Assembly (NCBI GenBank): GCA_946061345.1
Contig: CAMGRA010000029.1
Coordinates: forward strand, 1-9,848
Reading direction: 5' to 3'
Length of the DNA stretch: 9,848 nucleotides
DNA from: an uncultured Clostridia bacterium
Lineage (GTDB): Bacteria; Bacillota; Clostridia; Oscillospirales; Oscillospiraceae
Of this stretch, positions 1 to 5,574 are shown in pieces. A program made the translations under genes and the position numbers. Every line of letters starts with the position of its first letter. Within the stretch, counting starts at the first letter, position 1. The notes under the pieces were generated by a model. The model was not told the DNA's origin. It was given only the letters and a program-made list of their open reading frames with translations, and ran no database searches.

Positions 1-1518
1 GTTGCCGGTGGAGCCGTCGATGGAGATCCAGTCGCCTTCCTTATAGGTCTTGCCGGCCAGAGTGAAGTACTTCTCTTCCTCGTTGACGGTGATGTCACCG
101 CAACCGGAGACGCAGCAGGTGCCCATGCCGCGGGCAACGACGGCAGCGTGGGAGGTCATGCCGCCGCGAACGGTCAGGATGCCCTGCGCGGCAGCCATGC
201 CCTCGATGTCCTCGGGGCTGGTCTCCAGGCGGACCAGAACGACCTTTTCGCCGTTGGCAGCCCAGACCTTTGCATCCTCGGCGGTAAAGACGACGCGGCC
301 GCAGGCAGCGCCGGGAGAAGCAGCCAGACCCTTGCCGACGACTTCGGCGGCCTTGAGGGCGGCGGCATCAAACTGGGGATGGAGCAGAGCGTCGAGCTGC
401 TTGGGCTCCACGCGCATGACAGCCTCCTCGCGGGAGATCATGCCCTCGTCCACCAGGTCGCAGGCGATCTTCAGAGCGGCGGCAGCGGTACGCTTGCCGT
501 TACGGGTCTGGAGCATGTAGAGCTTGCCGTTTTCAATGGTGAACTCCATGTCCTGCATATCGCGGTAGTGGTTTTCCAGGCGGGTGGCGATGTCCACGAA
601 CTGGTCATAGACAGCGGGCATATCCTCCTGCAGCTTGGCGATCTTGCTGGGAGTGCGGATGCCGGCGACCACGTCCTCGCCCTGAGCGTTGATGAGGTAT
701 TCGCCGAAGAGGGCCTTCTCACCAGTGGCCGGGTCACGGGTAAAGGCGACGCCGGTGCCGGACTGGTTGTTCAGGTTGCCGAAGACCATGGGTTGCACGT
801 TGACAGCGGTGCCCCAGGAATAGGGGATGTCGTTCATGCGGCGGTAGACATTGGCGCGGGGGTTGTCCCAGGAGCGGAACACGGCCTTGATGGCCTCCAT
901 GAGCTGTGCGGCGGGATCGGTGGGGAAGTCCTCGCCCTTTTCTTCTTTATAATGAGCCTTGAACAGGACGACCAGCTTCTTCATGTCGTCGGCGTCCAGG
1001 TCGATGTCGTTCTTGACGCCCTTGGCGGCCTTGACTTCGTCAATGATGACCTCGAAGGTCTTCTTGGACAGCTCCATGACCACGTCGGAGAACATCTGGA
1101 TGAAGCGGCGGTAGGAGTCGTATACGAAACGGGTAAATGCGGGCGTGGGGTTGCCTGCGATGAGACCGGCGGCGACCTCGTCGTTCATGCCGAGGTTGAG
1201 GATGGTGTCCATCATGCCGGGCATGGAAGCACGTGCGCCGGAACGGACGGAGACCAGCAGCGGATTCTTGGCGTCGCCGAAGCGCTTGCCGTTGAGCTTC
1301 TCGATCTTTGCCAGAGCCTCGTTTACCTGTGCTTTGATCTCGTCATTGATGCTGCGGCCATCCTCGTAGTACTTGGTGCAGGCTTCCGTGGAGATGGTGA
1401 AGCCCTGGGGCACCGGCATACCGAGGTTGGTCATTTCGGCAAGGTTTGCGCCCTTACCGCCGAGAAGCTCGCGCATGGAGCCGTTGCCCTCGGAAAAAAG
1501 GTATACATACTTGTGCAT
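1..1518 (-). CDS. ppdK: pyruvate, phosphate dikinase, N-terminal 506 residues (runs off left edge)
   Basis: Cytoplasmic enzyme that interconverts ATP + pyruvate + Pi and AMP + PEP + PPi, linking glycolysis/gluconeogenesis in many anaerobes. Seen: the start MHKYVYLFSEGNGSMRELLG, then GGKGANLAEM, the nucleotide-binding stretch VSVRSGARASMPGMMDT near residue 90, GVAFTRDPATGE in the ATP-grasp part, FTIENGKLYMLQTRNGKRT, and the swivelling phosphohistidine domain with GGMTSHAAVVARGMG. The catalytic His of that motif is residue 457 (codon 148-150), matching His455 of the Clostridium symbiosum enzyme. The last codon in the window ends ISIDGSTGN. The family is about 875 residues, so the C-terminal PEP/pyruvate barrel lies outside. 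The ATG at 1516-1518 follows a GAAAGGGG ribosome site about 8 bases upstream. No lesion is seen in the visible part. Confidence 0.97.
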   Translation of the reverse strand, partial: MHKYVYLFSEGNGSMRELLGGKGANLAEMTNLGMPVPQGFTISTEACTKYYEDGRSINDEIKAQVNEALAKIEKLNGKRFGDAKNPLLVSVRSGARASMPGMMDTILNLGMNDEVAAGLIAGNPTPAFTRFVYDSYRRFIQMFSDVVMELSKKTFEVIIDEVKAAKGVKNDIDLDADDMKKLVVLFKAHYKEEKGEDFPTDPAAQLMEAIKAVFRSWDNPRANVYRRMNDIPYSWGTAVNVQPMVFGNLNNQSGTGVAFTRDPATGEKALFGEYLINAQGEDVVAGIRTPSKIAKLQEDMPAVYDQFVDIATRLENHYRDMQDMEFTIENGKLYMLQTRNGKRTAAAALKIACDLVDEGMISREEAVMRVEPKQLDALLHPQFDAAALKAAEVVGKGLAASPGAACGRVVFTAEDAKVWAANGEKVVLVRLETSPEDIEGMAAAQGILTVRGGMTSHAAVVARGMGTCCVSGCGDITVNEEEKYFTLAGKTYKEGDWISIDGSTGN

Positions 1519-1604
1519 TTGGAATTACCCCTTTCATGTTTTGGAAACAGCCTTCTCCGGCCGCTTCGAGCGTTTCTTTTTTTATTGATTTTTTCTGCCC
1601 AAGA

Positions 1605-1633
1605 AGTATAGCACATCTTTCCTGAATTTGCAA
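1605..1633 (-). promoter_or_regulatory. probable ppdK promoter
   Basis: Read on the minus strand: -35 TTGCAA (1628-1633), a 17-base spacer, then -10 TATACT (1605-1610) preceded by TG plus one base, an extended -10. It sits about 87 bases before the ppdK start. The A-rich leader (1519-1598) holds one short hairpin (CGCT/AGCG, 1562-1572) of unknown meaning. Inferred from motif match and spacing only. Confidence 0.65.
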
Positions 1634-1875
1634 ATATTTTTAGCAAAAAACCCGAAAAAACACGGAGGAATGATTTTGAAACAAAACCTTTTTGCGCAGT
1701 GCAAAAAAGTTTTCATCCTCCGGCGGGCTGATTTTGCAGGATGCACGGCTCCGACTTGCAAAAAGCAAGAGATTCTTCCCCTCCGTTCGGCTCTCTTCCC
1801 GGCGTCAGCGACCGTCTTCCGCAAGGGACTGTCGGAAAAAATTCACGGAAAGACATGACAAAATCTCACAACTTC
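1634..1875. other. intergenic stretch between divergent ppdK and the TauE gene, no gene seen
   Basis: Short reading frames cross this stretch on both strands, but none has a good ribosome site or a recognisable protein. It contains two small inverted repeats: TTTTTGC/GCAAAAA around 1690-1710 and CTTGC-AAAAA-GCAAG at 1755-1769. Neither is followed by a convincing U-tract, so no terminator is called. No tRNA or riboswitch is recognised. Confidence 0.5.
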
Positions 1876-1904
1876 AAGATTTGTTCATATTTACAGGCTA
1901 TAAT
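1876..1904 (+). promoter_or_regulatory. probable promoter of the TauE-nitroreductase unit
   Basis: A perfect -10 TATAAT lies at 1899-1904. The -35 is poor at standard spacing (AAGATT at 1876-1881). The closest TTG-type hexamer, TTGTTC at 1881-1886, is only 12 bases upstream of the -10. Initiation near 1911 would give a leader of about 60 bases carrying the hairpin at 1935-1949. The weak -35 suggests help from an activator or an alternative sigma factor, which is inference. Confidence 0.5.
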
Positions 1905-1934
1905 GTTCGGAAATGTTCATCGCTCTGATGAAAA

Positions 1935-1949
1935 GCTCCCGCAGGGAGC
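1935..1949 (+). promoter_or_regulatory. perfect hairpin in the 5' leader, just before the ribosome site
   Basis: GCTCCC-GCA-GGGAGC: a 6-base-pair GC-rich stem with a 3-base loop, ending 3 bases before the ribosome site AAAGGAAG (1953-1960) of the TauE-family gene. There is no U-tract, so it is not a terminator. It could stabilise the mRNA or modulate ribosome access; its role is not known. Confidence 0.4.
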
Positions 1950-1970
1950 AGGAAAGGAAGAATAAGCACC

Positions 1971-2741
1971 ATGCTCATCAAAATTATCGTATGCCTGATC
2001 GCCGGTGCGGGAGCCGGCTTCGGCACCGGTCTGGCGGGGCTTTCCGCCGCGGCGGTAATCGCACCGATGCTCATCACATTTCTGGACGTGAACGCCTATG
2101 AGGCCGTCGGCATCGCCCTGGCCTCGGATGTGCTGGCCTCGGCAGTCTCGGCCTATACCTATAAAAAGAACGGCAACCTGGACGTGAAAAACGGCCTCAT
2201 CATGCTTGTTTCCGTGCTGGTCTTTACGCTGGCAGGCAGCTATATTGCCTCCCTGCTCCCCCAGACCACCATGGGCGGCTTCTCCATGTTCATGACCCTG
2301 TTCGCGGGATTGAAGTTCATTTTCAAGCCGGTCATGTCGGCCAAGGAGAGCAACCAGGCCCGGAGCAGGAAAAAGGCCGCCGTGCAGTCTATCGTCTGCG
2401 GCGCGGCGGTGGGCCTGATCTGCGGCTTTGTCGGCGCAGGCGGCGGTATGATGATGCTGCTGGTTCTGGTCAGCGTTCTGGGCTATGAGTTAAAGACCGC
2501 CGTGGGAACCAGTGTGTTCATCATGACCTTTACCGCCTTGACGGGAGCTCTCTCCCACTTTGCCATCGGCGGCGGTGTCACGGATCTTTCCATTCTCATC
2601 ATGTGCATTGTTTTCACCCTGATCTTCGCCATGCTGACGGCCAAATTTGCCAACAAAACGTCGCCAAAGGTCATGAACCGCACCCTGGGCTTCGGCCTGG
2701 CGGCCATGAGCATTGCCATGATCATCGTCAAGTATATTTAA
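1971..2741 (+). CDS. TauE/SafE-family (DUF81) membrane permease
   Basis: A 256-residue polytopic membrane protein, almost wholly hydrophobic apart from short charged loops (KKNGNLDVKN near 65 and AKESNQARSRKKA near 123-135). Two related halves are visible, each with the family's Gly-rich helix start followed by an (A)VG(T/I) helix: GAGAGFGTGLAGLSAAAV then EAVGIALASDVLASAVSA in the first half, and GFVGAGGGMMMLLVLVSV then KTAVGTSVFIMTFTALTG in the second. This internal duplication is the hallmark of the TauE/SafE family, which exports or takes up sulfite, sulfoacetate, sulfonates or other small organic anions. The substrate cannot be read from sequence. Length is normal. The start at 1971 follows AAAGGAAG by 10 bases. 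It is followed after 14 bases by the nitroreductase-fold gene, so the two are probably co-transcribed. Confidence 0.85.
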   Translation: MLIKIIVCLIAGAGAGFGTGLAGLSAAAVIAPMLITFLDVNAYEAVGIALASDVLASAVSAYTYKKNGNLDVKNGLIMLVSVLVFTLAGSYIASLLPQTTMGGFSMFMTLFAGLKFIFKPVMSAKESNQARSRKKAAVQSIVCGAAVGLICGFVGAGGGMMMLLVLVSVLGYELKTAVGTSVFIMTFTALTGALSHFAIGGGVTDLSILIMCIVFTLIFAMLTAKFANKTSPKVMNRTLGFGLAAMSIAMIIVKYI

Positions 2742-2755
2742 CAGGAGGAAGCAAA

Positions 2756-3421
2756 ATGGATCTGAAAGAAGCAATGCAGGCGCGGCACAGCGTCCGCCAG
2801 TACAAGGACCGGCCCTTGGGCGTGGAGGTGATCGCCGCGCTGCGGGAGGAGATCGCCGCCTGCAACCGGGAGAGCGGCCTGCACATCCAGCTCGTCACCA
2901 ACGAGCCGCGGGCCTTTGACGGCTTTATGGCCCACTACGGAGAATTCAGCGGCGTGACCAGCTACCTGGCGCTCATCGGCAAAAAAGGGCCGGAGCTTGA
3001 CGAAAAATGCGGTTATTTCGGCCAGCGCCTGGTCCTGAAAGCCCAGCAGCTCGGCCTCAACACCTGCTGGGTCGCCATGTCCTACACCAAGATCAAGACC
3101 GCCTTCACCGTGGACAAGGGCGAAAAGCTCTGCGTCGTGATCGCCCTGGGCTACGGCGCGACCCAGGGTGTCCCCCACAAGTCCAGGCCCTTCTCCGAGG
3201 TGGCAAAGGCCGACGACCCGATGCCCGACTGGTTCAAAAACGGCGTGGAGGCCGCCCTGCTGGCGCCTACCGCCATGAACCAACAGAAATTCCTGCTCAC
3301 CCTCAGCGGGAACAAGGTGTCTGCCAAGGCCGGCAGGGGCTTTTATACCAAGCTGGATCTTGGCATCGTGAAATACCACTTCGAGCTGGGGGCCGGAAAA
3401 GACCGGTTCGCCTGGGCATAG
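2756..3421 (+). CDS. nitroreductase-fold flavoprotein (TM1586-like)
   Basis: A 221-residue protein of the FMN-dependent nitroreductase superfamily. Seen: the N-terminal FMN-phosphate motif RHSVRQYKDRPL (residues 10-21); GYFGQRLVLKAQQLGLNTCWV (86-106), the typical helix plus strand where small nitroreductases read AA.NL.LaA...GLgtcWi; and a second-half motif LLAPTAMNQQKF (168-179) resembling the (A)PSa.N.Qpw flavin-site motif. Two diverged half-motifs in one chain fit the TM1586-type subfamily, in which one chain carries a duplicated-like half. Substrate unknown: a quinone, nitro compound or flavin-linked reductive step are all possible. The start at 2756 has an excellent AGGAGGA site (2743-2749), which excludes the longer in-frame extension overlapping the permease gene. 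It probably forms an operon with the upstream permease. Confidence 0.82.
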   Translation: MDLKEAMQARHSVRQYKDRPLGVEVIAALREEIAACNRESGLHIQLVTNEPRAFDGFMAHYGEFSGVTSYLALIGKKGPELDEKCGYFGQRLVLKAQQLGLNTCWVAMSYTKIKTAFTVDKGEKLCVVIALGYGATQGVPHKSRPFSEVAKADDPMPDWFKNGVEAALLAPTAMNQQKFLLTLSGNKVSAKAGRGFYTKLDLGIVKYHFELGAGKDRFAWA

Positions 3422-3440
3422 TCCGGCAGGGGACATTTCT

Positions 3441-3686
3441 ATGCTGCAACTGAAGAACATTGTAAAGACCTATGTGACCGGCGACCTGAAGCAGCGCGTC
3501 GCCATTGCCCGCGTACTGATCAACAACCCCGGCATTCTGCTTGCAGACGACCGACCGGCGCTCTGGACAGCGGGACCAGTCTGCAGATCATGGAGCTGCT
3601 CAAGGAGATCGCACAGGATATCCACCTTGCTATCCGCAATCTCCCTTTCGGGCAGGTGGGTCTCGGCGTATCACACCGACCGCTGA
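3441..3686 (+). pseudogene. remnant of an ABC transporter ATP-binding subunit (deleted and frameshifted)
   Basis: The first 15 residues, MLQLKNIVKTYVTGD, are the usual start of a MacB/LolD-type ABC ATPase. The frame then jumps directly to LKQRVAIARVLINNPGILLAD, which in the family follows the LSGGQ signature. About 120-130 residues are therefore missing, including Walker A, the Q-loop and most of the signature. A second lesion follows: near 3550 GACGACCG stands where GACGAACCG would encode DEP, a one-base loss. After it the expected PTGALDS continues in the +1 frame as PTGALDSGTSLQIMELLKEIAQD (3551 onward). The H-loop (VTHNPE) is absent, and the tail SLSGRWVSAYHTDR may be the ruined end of the usual LxDGxVxSDT tail. 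It starts 19 bases after the nitroreductase stop. It cannot bind or hydrolyse ATP. Confidence 0.85.
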
Positions 3687-3724
3687 GACTTTCACCTCCG
3701 CTTTGGAATGTATCTGATGTTTGC

Positions 3725-3760
3725 CTGTTCAGTTTTCAAGGTTCAATCGAGGTTTTTTAC
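3725..3760 (-). other. possible relic of a 16S-23S rRNA spacer (no rRNA gene attached)
   Basis: On the minus strand the bases read GAACCTTGAAAACTGAACA (within 3727-3745), preceded by TGTAAAAAACC. That phrase is what clostridial 16S-23S internal spacers carry shortly before the 23S gene. The start of 23S rRNA does not follow: downstream bases (3724 down to about 3680) are not rRNA. If the match is real, this is a displaced spacer fragment left by a rearrangement. The match is from memory of the pattern, so chance similarity in AT-rich DNA is not excluded. Confidence 0.35.
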
Positions 3761-3776
3761 AGGTCTCTGAAAAAGT

Positions 3777-3839
3777 GCCTCTACTAACGAGGCCGTGAGA
3801 AGGCCAAAATTATTAGTGTTTTTCAAAAAAGTTGAAAAA
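3777..3839. repeat. cluster of overlapping inverted repeats in a gene-free stretch
   Basis: Three hairpins follow one another: GCCTC-7-GAGGC (3777-3793), GGCC-7-GGCC (3791-3805), and TTTTTCAA-5-TTGAAAAA (3819-3826 with 3832-3839). The first two share bases and so exclude each other. A further alternative pairs TGAAAAA (3768-3774) with TTTTTCA (3819-3825). Such mutually exclusive pairings recall attenuators, or the end of a small transposon. No reading frame and no matching terminal repeat was found nearby. Confidence 0.4.
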
Positions 3840-3855
3840 ATTTTCAGATCGGGAA

Positions 3856-4080
3856 TCAAACCCCAAACAGGCATAAAAAAGACCCGACTTCCAAAATGGA
3901 AATCGGGTCGATGATGCGTATCTGTGGGGAGTTTTCTGGAAAGACGCCACCATCTACTTTAAACTGACGAACACATTTGCTGCCGGGGTTTTCCACAATG
4001 TATGTGCAGTTCTTTTCCGCACAAGAGAAGCTGTGCTGGCTTCCATATCGATAGGGGGCGAATGTGTTAATATCAGTCAT
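3856..4080 (-). CDS. small partner protein of the ATPase, probably C-terminally truncated
   Basis: A 74-residue protein starting with ATG at 4078-4080, 8 bases inside the end of the ATPase gene (whose stop is 4073-4075), so translation is probably coupled. Seen: MTDINTFAPYRYGSQHSFSC, then cysteines at 20, 25, 36 and 70, and the segment KCVRQFKVDGGVF (35-47). No signal peptide or membrane helix. From memory, small proteins encoded just after this kind of ATPase carry a similar RQ(F/Y)KVDG segment followed by a CDYLL...(Y/F)FIELKG segment that looks nuclease-like (D...ExK). That second part is absent here: residues 58-74 are encoded by the terminator hairpin and U-tract. I therefore infer loss of the 3' half by deletion. 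The family has no name I can give. A longer frame starting at 4170 lies inside the ATPase gene and is not preferred. Confidence 0.6.
   Translation of the reverse strand: MTDINTFAPYRYGSQHSFSCAEKNCTYIVENPGSKCVRQFKVDGGVFPENSPQIRIIDPISILEVGSFLCLFGV
3875..3909 (-). terminator. rho-independent terminator of the ATPase unit
   Basis: On the minus strand: stem GACCCGA-TTCC, loop ATTTT, GGAA-TCGGGTC with one internal mismatch, followed at once by six U (complement of 3875-3880). It ends transcription of the ATPase and its small partner. The stem begins exactly at codon 58 of the small partner's reading frame, so it lies inside coding sequence. Confidence 0.85.
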
Positions 4081-5404
4081 AATTGCGACTCCCATCTTCC
4101 GTAAATGACAACGCAATAAGCATGTCACTGTGATCGTTAATACTATCTGATGCTTTGTCAATAAGCTCATTTTTAATTAATACGACATCATCGCTGTCGA
4201 GGGCAGATTCTGCGCCGCCGTTCCGAATATAATATGCGGAAACATGTTGTGCGTCGAGCCAGTATTGCTTGTGAAGGATTTTTTTCACGGACTGCTCTTG
4301 AGCTTTATCGGACTGACCGGCAAAAAGCATATAATTGAATGTGCCCAGTAGATACGGACTGTGCGTGGTAACTAAAACTTCGTTATTTTGGTTCTTGAAC
4401 AATCCCAATACCTCTCCAATTGCCTGCTGTGACTCAGGATAGAGATGAGATTCAGGTTCTTCCAAGATTAAAAACACTCTGCGATTTTCCATTAAATAAT
4501 AGAACAACAAGTTAAAAACCCACACAGTTTCTTGCTGCCCAGAGGATGCAAAGTTCATTTTGACATACTTTCCGTTTTGGAGATATAGCCGTTCTTCACC
4601 ATCAACATACCGATATTGGCCTTTGAGAACAGCATCTGCTCTTTTTATTAGGAGTTTTATTGCCGGCTTTCTGCCCTTAATATTTTTGCTTATCTCAATT
4701 GAGTTTTCTGCCCTATCAAAATAGCCATGCATGCCATCCCAAAAGGCAGGCTTGATTTTGAGTATTAGTTCAATATACCGTTTTGTAACATAGTCGATAT
4801 TTCTTAACTGAGAGCCTTCCAGAGAAGTAAAGATGTAATTCAATTGTTCGCTAAGCAAAGTAATTAGATTTCGTCCAGCAGGAATAAACACAGTCTCGTA
4901 AGGGTCTTCAAGCAGTTTTTCTAGTACAGCAGCTTCTCTATTTTTTTGACTTGCAGAAATATTTGTGAAGACCTTATAGTCCAATTCAACAAAATAGTCT
5001 GTGAAATCCTGACTGAAAGTGATGTTAATAAAATTACGTCCGAAATGTTGGTAGTCTTCATTAAGGGTTATACTTATTTCATATTTCCTTTTAGTATCAT
5101 AAATATAGTGCATTTCCATATCGTTCGGCATATTCCAGGAAGTGCCAAAAATTTGCAAAAACTTCTCCTTCAGTTGTTGCTTCATAATGTCCAACCACTT
5201 ACAAGAAGGATTACCAGAGAATTTGATCGGACCTCCTTGCATAATGATGTTTAAAATATCCTGTTTAACCGTTCTGAAATAAAAAATTGCCTTTGCGACT
5301 GTGCTTTTACCATTTGATTGAGGACCCGTGAAGATGCAAAACTCCTTAATGTCCATATCAAATTGATTCACGGGGCCCAGATTTTTAATTGAAATATGCG
5401 CCAC
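4073..5404 (-). CDS. AAA/ABC-type ATPase of the OLD/SMC-like class (cargo, possible defence protein)
   Basis: A 443-residue soluble ATPase. It begins with the class signature strand VAHISIKNLGPVNQFDMDIK, then Walker A GPQSNGKST (residues 27-35, Lys33). A coiled or mixed middle region includes FIPAGRNLITLLSEQ near 173. Then come an ABC-signature-like FASSGQQE (285-292), Walker B VFLILEEPES (310-319, Glu315/Glu316) and the H-loop VTTHSPYLL (His348). No TOPRIM or nuclease domain follows, so any nuclease would come from a partner. I chose GTG 5402-5404: GGAGGG lies 7 bases upstream, and the only earlier ATG (5470) sits inside the promoter. The gene is clearly AT-richer than its neighbours, is encoded opposite to them, and has its own promoter and terminator, as horizontally acquired cargo does. 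Related ATPases occur in anti-phage systems such as OLD, Gabija and Septu. A defence role here is inference. Confidence 0.85.
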   Translation of the reverse strand: MAHISIKNLGPVNQFDMDIKEFCIFTGPQSNGKSTVAKAIFYFRTVKQDILNIIMQGGPIKFSGNPSCKWLDIMKQQLKEKFLQIFGTSWNMPNDMEMHYIYDTKRKYEISITLNEDYQHFGRNFINITFSQDFTDYFVELDYKVFTNISASQKNREAAVLEKLLEDPYETVFIPAGRNLITLLSEQLNYIFTSLEGSQLRNIDYVTKRYIELILKIKPAFWDGMHGYFDRAENSIEISKNIKGRKPAIKLLIKRADAVLKGQYRYVDGEERLYLQNGKYVKMNFASSGQQETVWVFNLLFYYLMENRRVFLILEEPESHLYPESQQAIGEVLGLFKNQNNEVLVTTHSPYLLGTFNYMLFAGQSDKAQEQSVKKILHKQYWLDAQHVSAYYIRNGGAESALDSDDVVLIKNELIDKASDSINDHSDMLIALSFTEDGSRNYD

Positions 5405-5411
5405 AGGTAAT

Positions 5412-5417
5412 CCCTCC
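5412..5417 (-). promoter_or_regulatory. ribosome site that decides the GTG start of the ATPase
   Basis: GGAGGG on the minus strand, 7 bases before GTG 5402-5404. The alternative ATG at 5470 has only GGAG one base away, too close to work, and lies upstream of the predicted transcription start. Confidence 0.75.
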
Positions 5418-5460
5418 ATGTCCCGCAATATGCGTAGTTCAATAAAAATATTATTATCTA

Positions 5461-5489
5461 AGTATATCATACTCCGTGGTTCTTATCAA
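5461..5489 (-). promoter_or_regulatory. promoter of the ATPase unit
   Basis: Minus strand: -35 TTGATA (5484-5489), a 17-base spacer, -10 TATACT (5461-5466). This is a near-consensus housekeeping promoter. Initiation near 5454 gives a leader of about 50 bases to GTG 5404. No operator-like repeat is evident over it. Confidence 0.75.
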
Positions 5490-5564
5490 TCTTTTTTATT
5501 CAACAGATGAGATCAAGAAAATGATCAACACACTTGCGCAACGTCCTACCATATATCCATTCTT

Positions 5565-5571
5565 AGGAGGT
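5565..5571 (+). promoter_or_regulatory. ribosome site deciding the DUF3991/TOPRIM start
   Basis: AGGAGGT a few bases before ATG 5575. The reading frame is open for 33 further codons upstream, but no ribosome site precedes any earlier start, so 5575 is preferred. Confidence 0.75.
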
Positions 5572-5574
5572 CAT

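Noticed and set aside
148..1611. Long plus-strand frame opposite ppdK
   Set aside because: It is the antisense shadow of a GC-rich, unmistakable PPDK gene; its product is low-complexity and unlike any family.
1582..1965. Several overlapping small frames in the ppdK-TauE intergenic region
   Set aside because: They conflict on both strands, have no ribosome sites, and overlie the promoters.
2738..3460. Minus-strand frame of 240 codons opposite the nitroreductase gene
   Set aside because: No ribosome site or recognisable domain; the plus-strand gene has a perfect ribosome site and flavin motifs.
3590..3787. 65-codon frame with VCLFSFQGS-type sequence
   Set aside because: Its first part is the frameshifted end of the ABC pseudogene; the rest translates the spacer-like DNA antisense.
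3856..4170. 104-codon version of the ATPase partner starting at 4170
   Set aside because: It would overlap the ATPase by about 100 bases; ATG 4080 gives the normal short coupling overlap and homologous-looking start.
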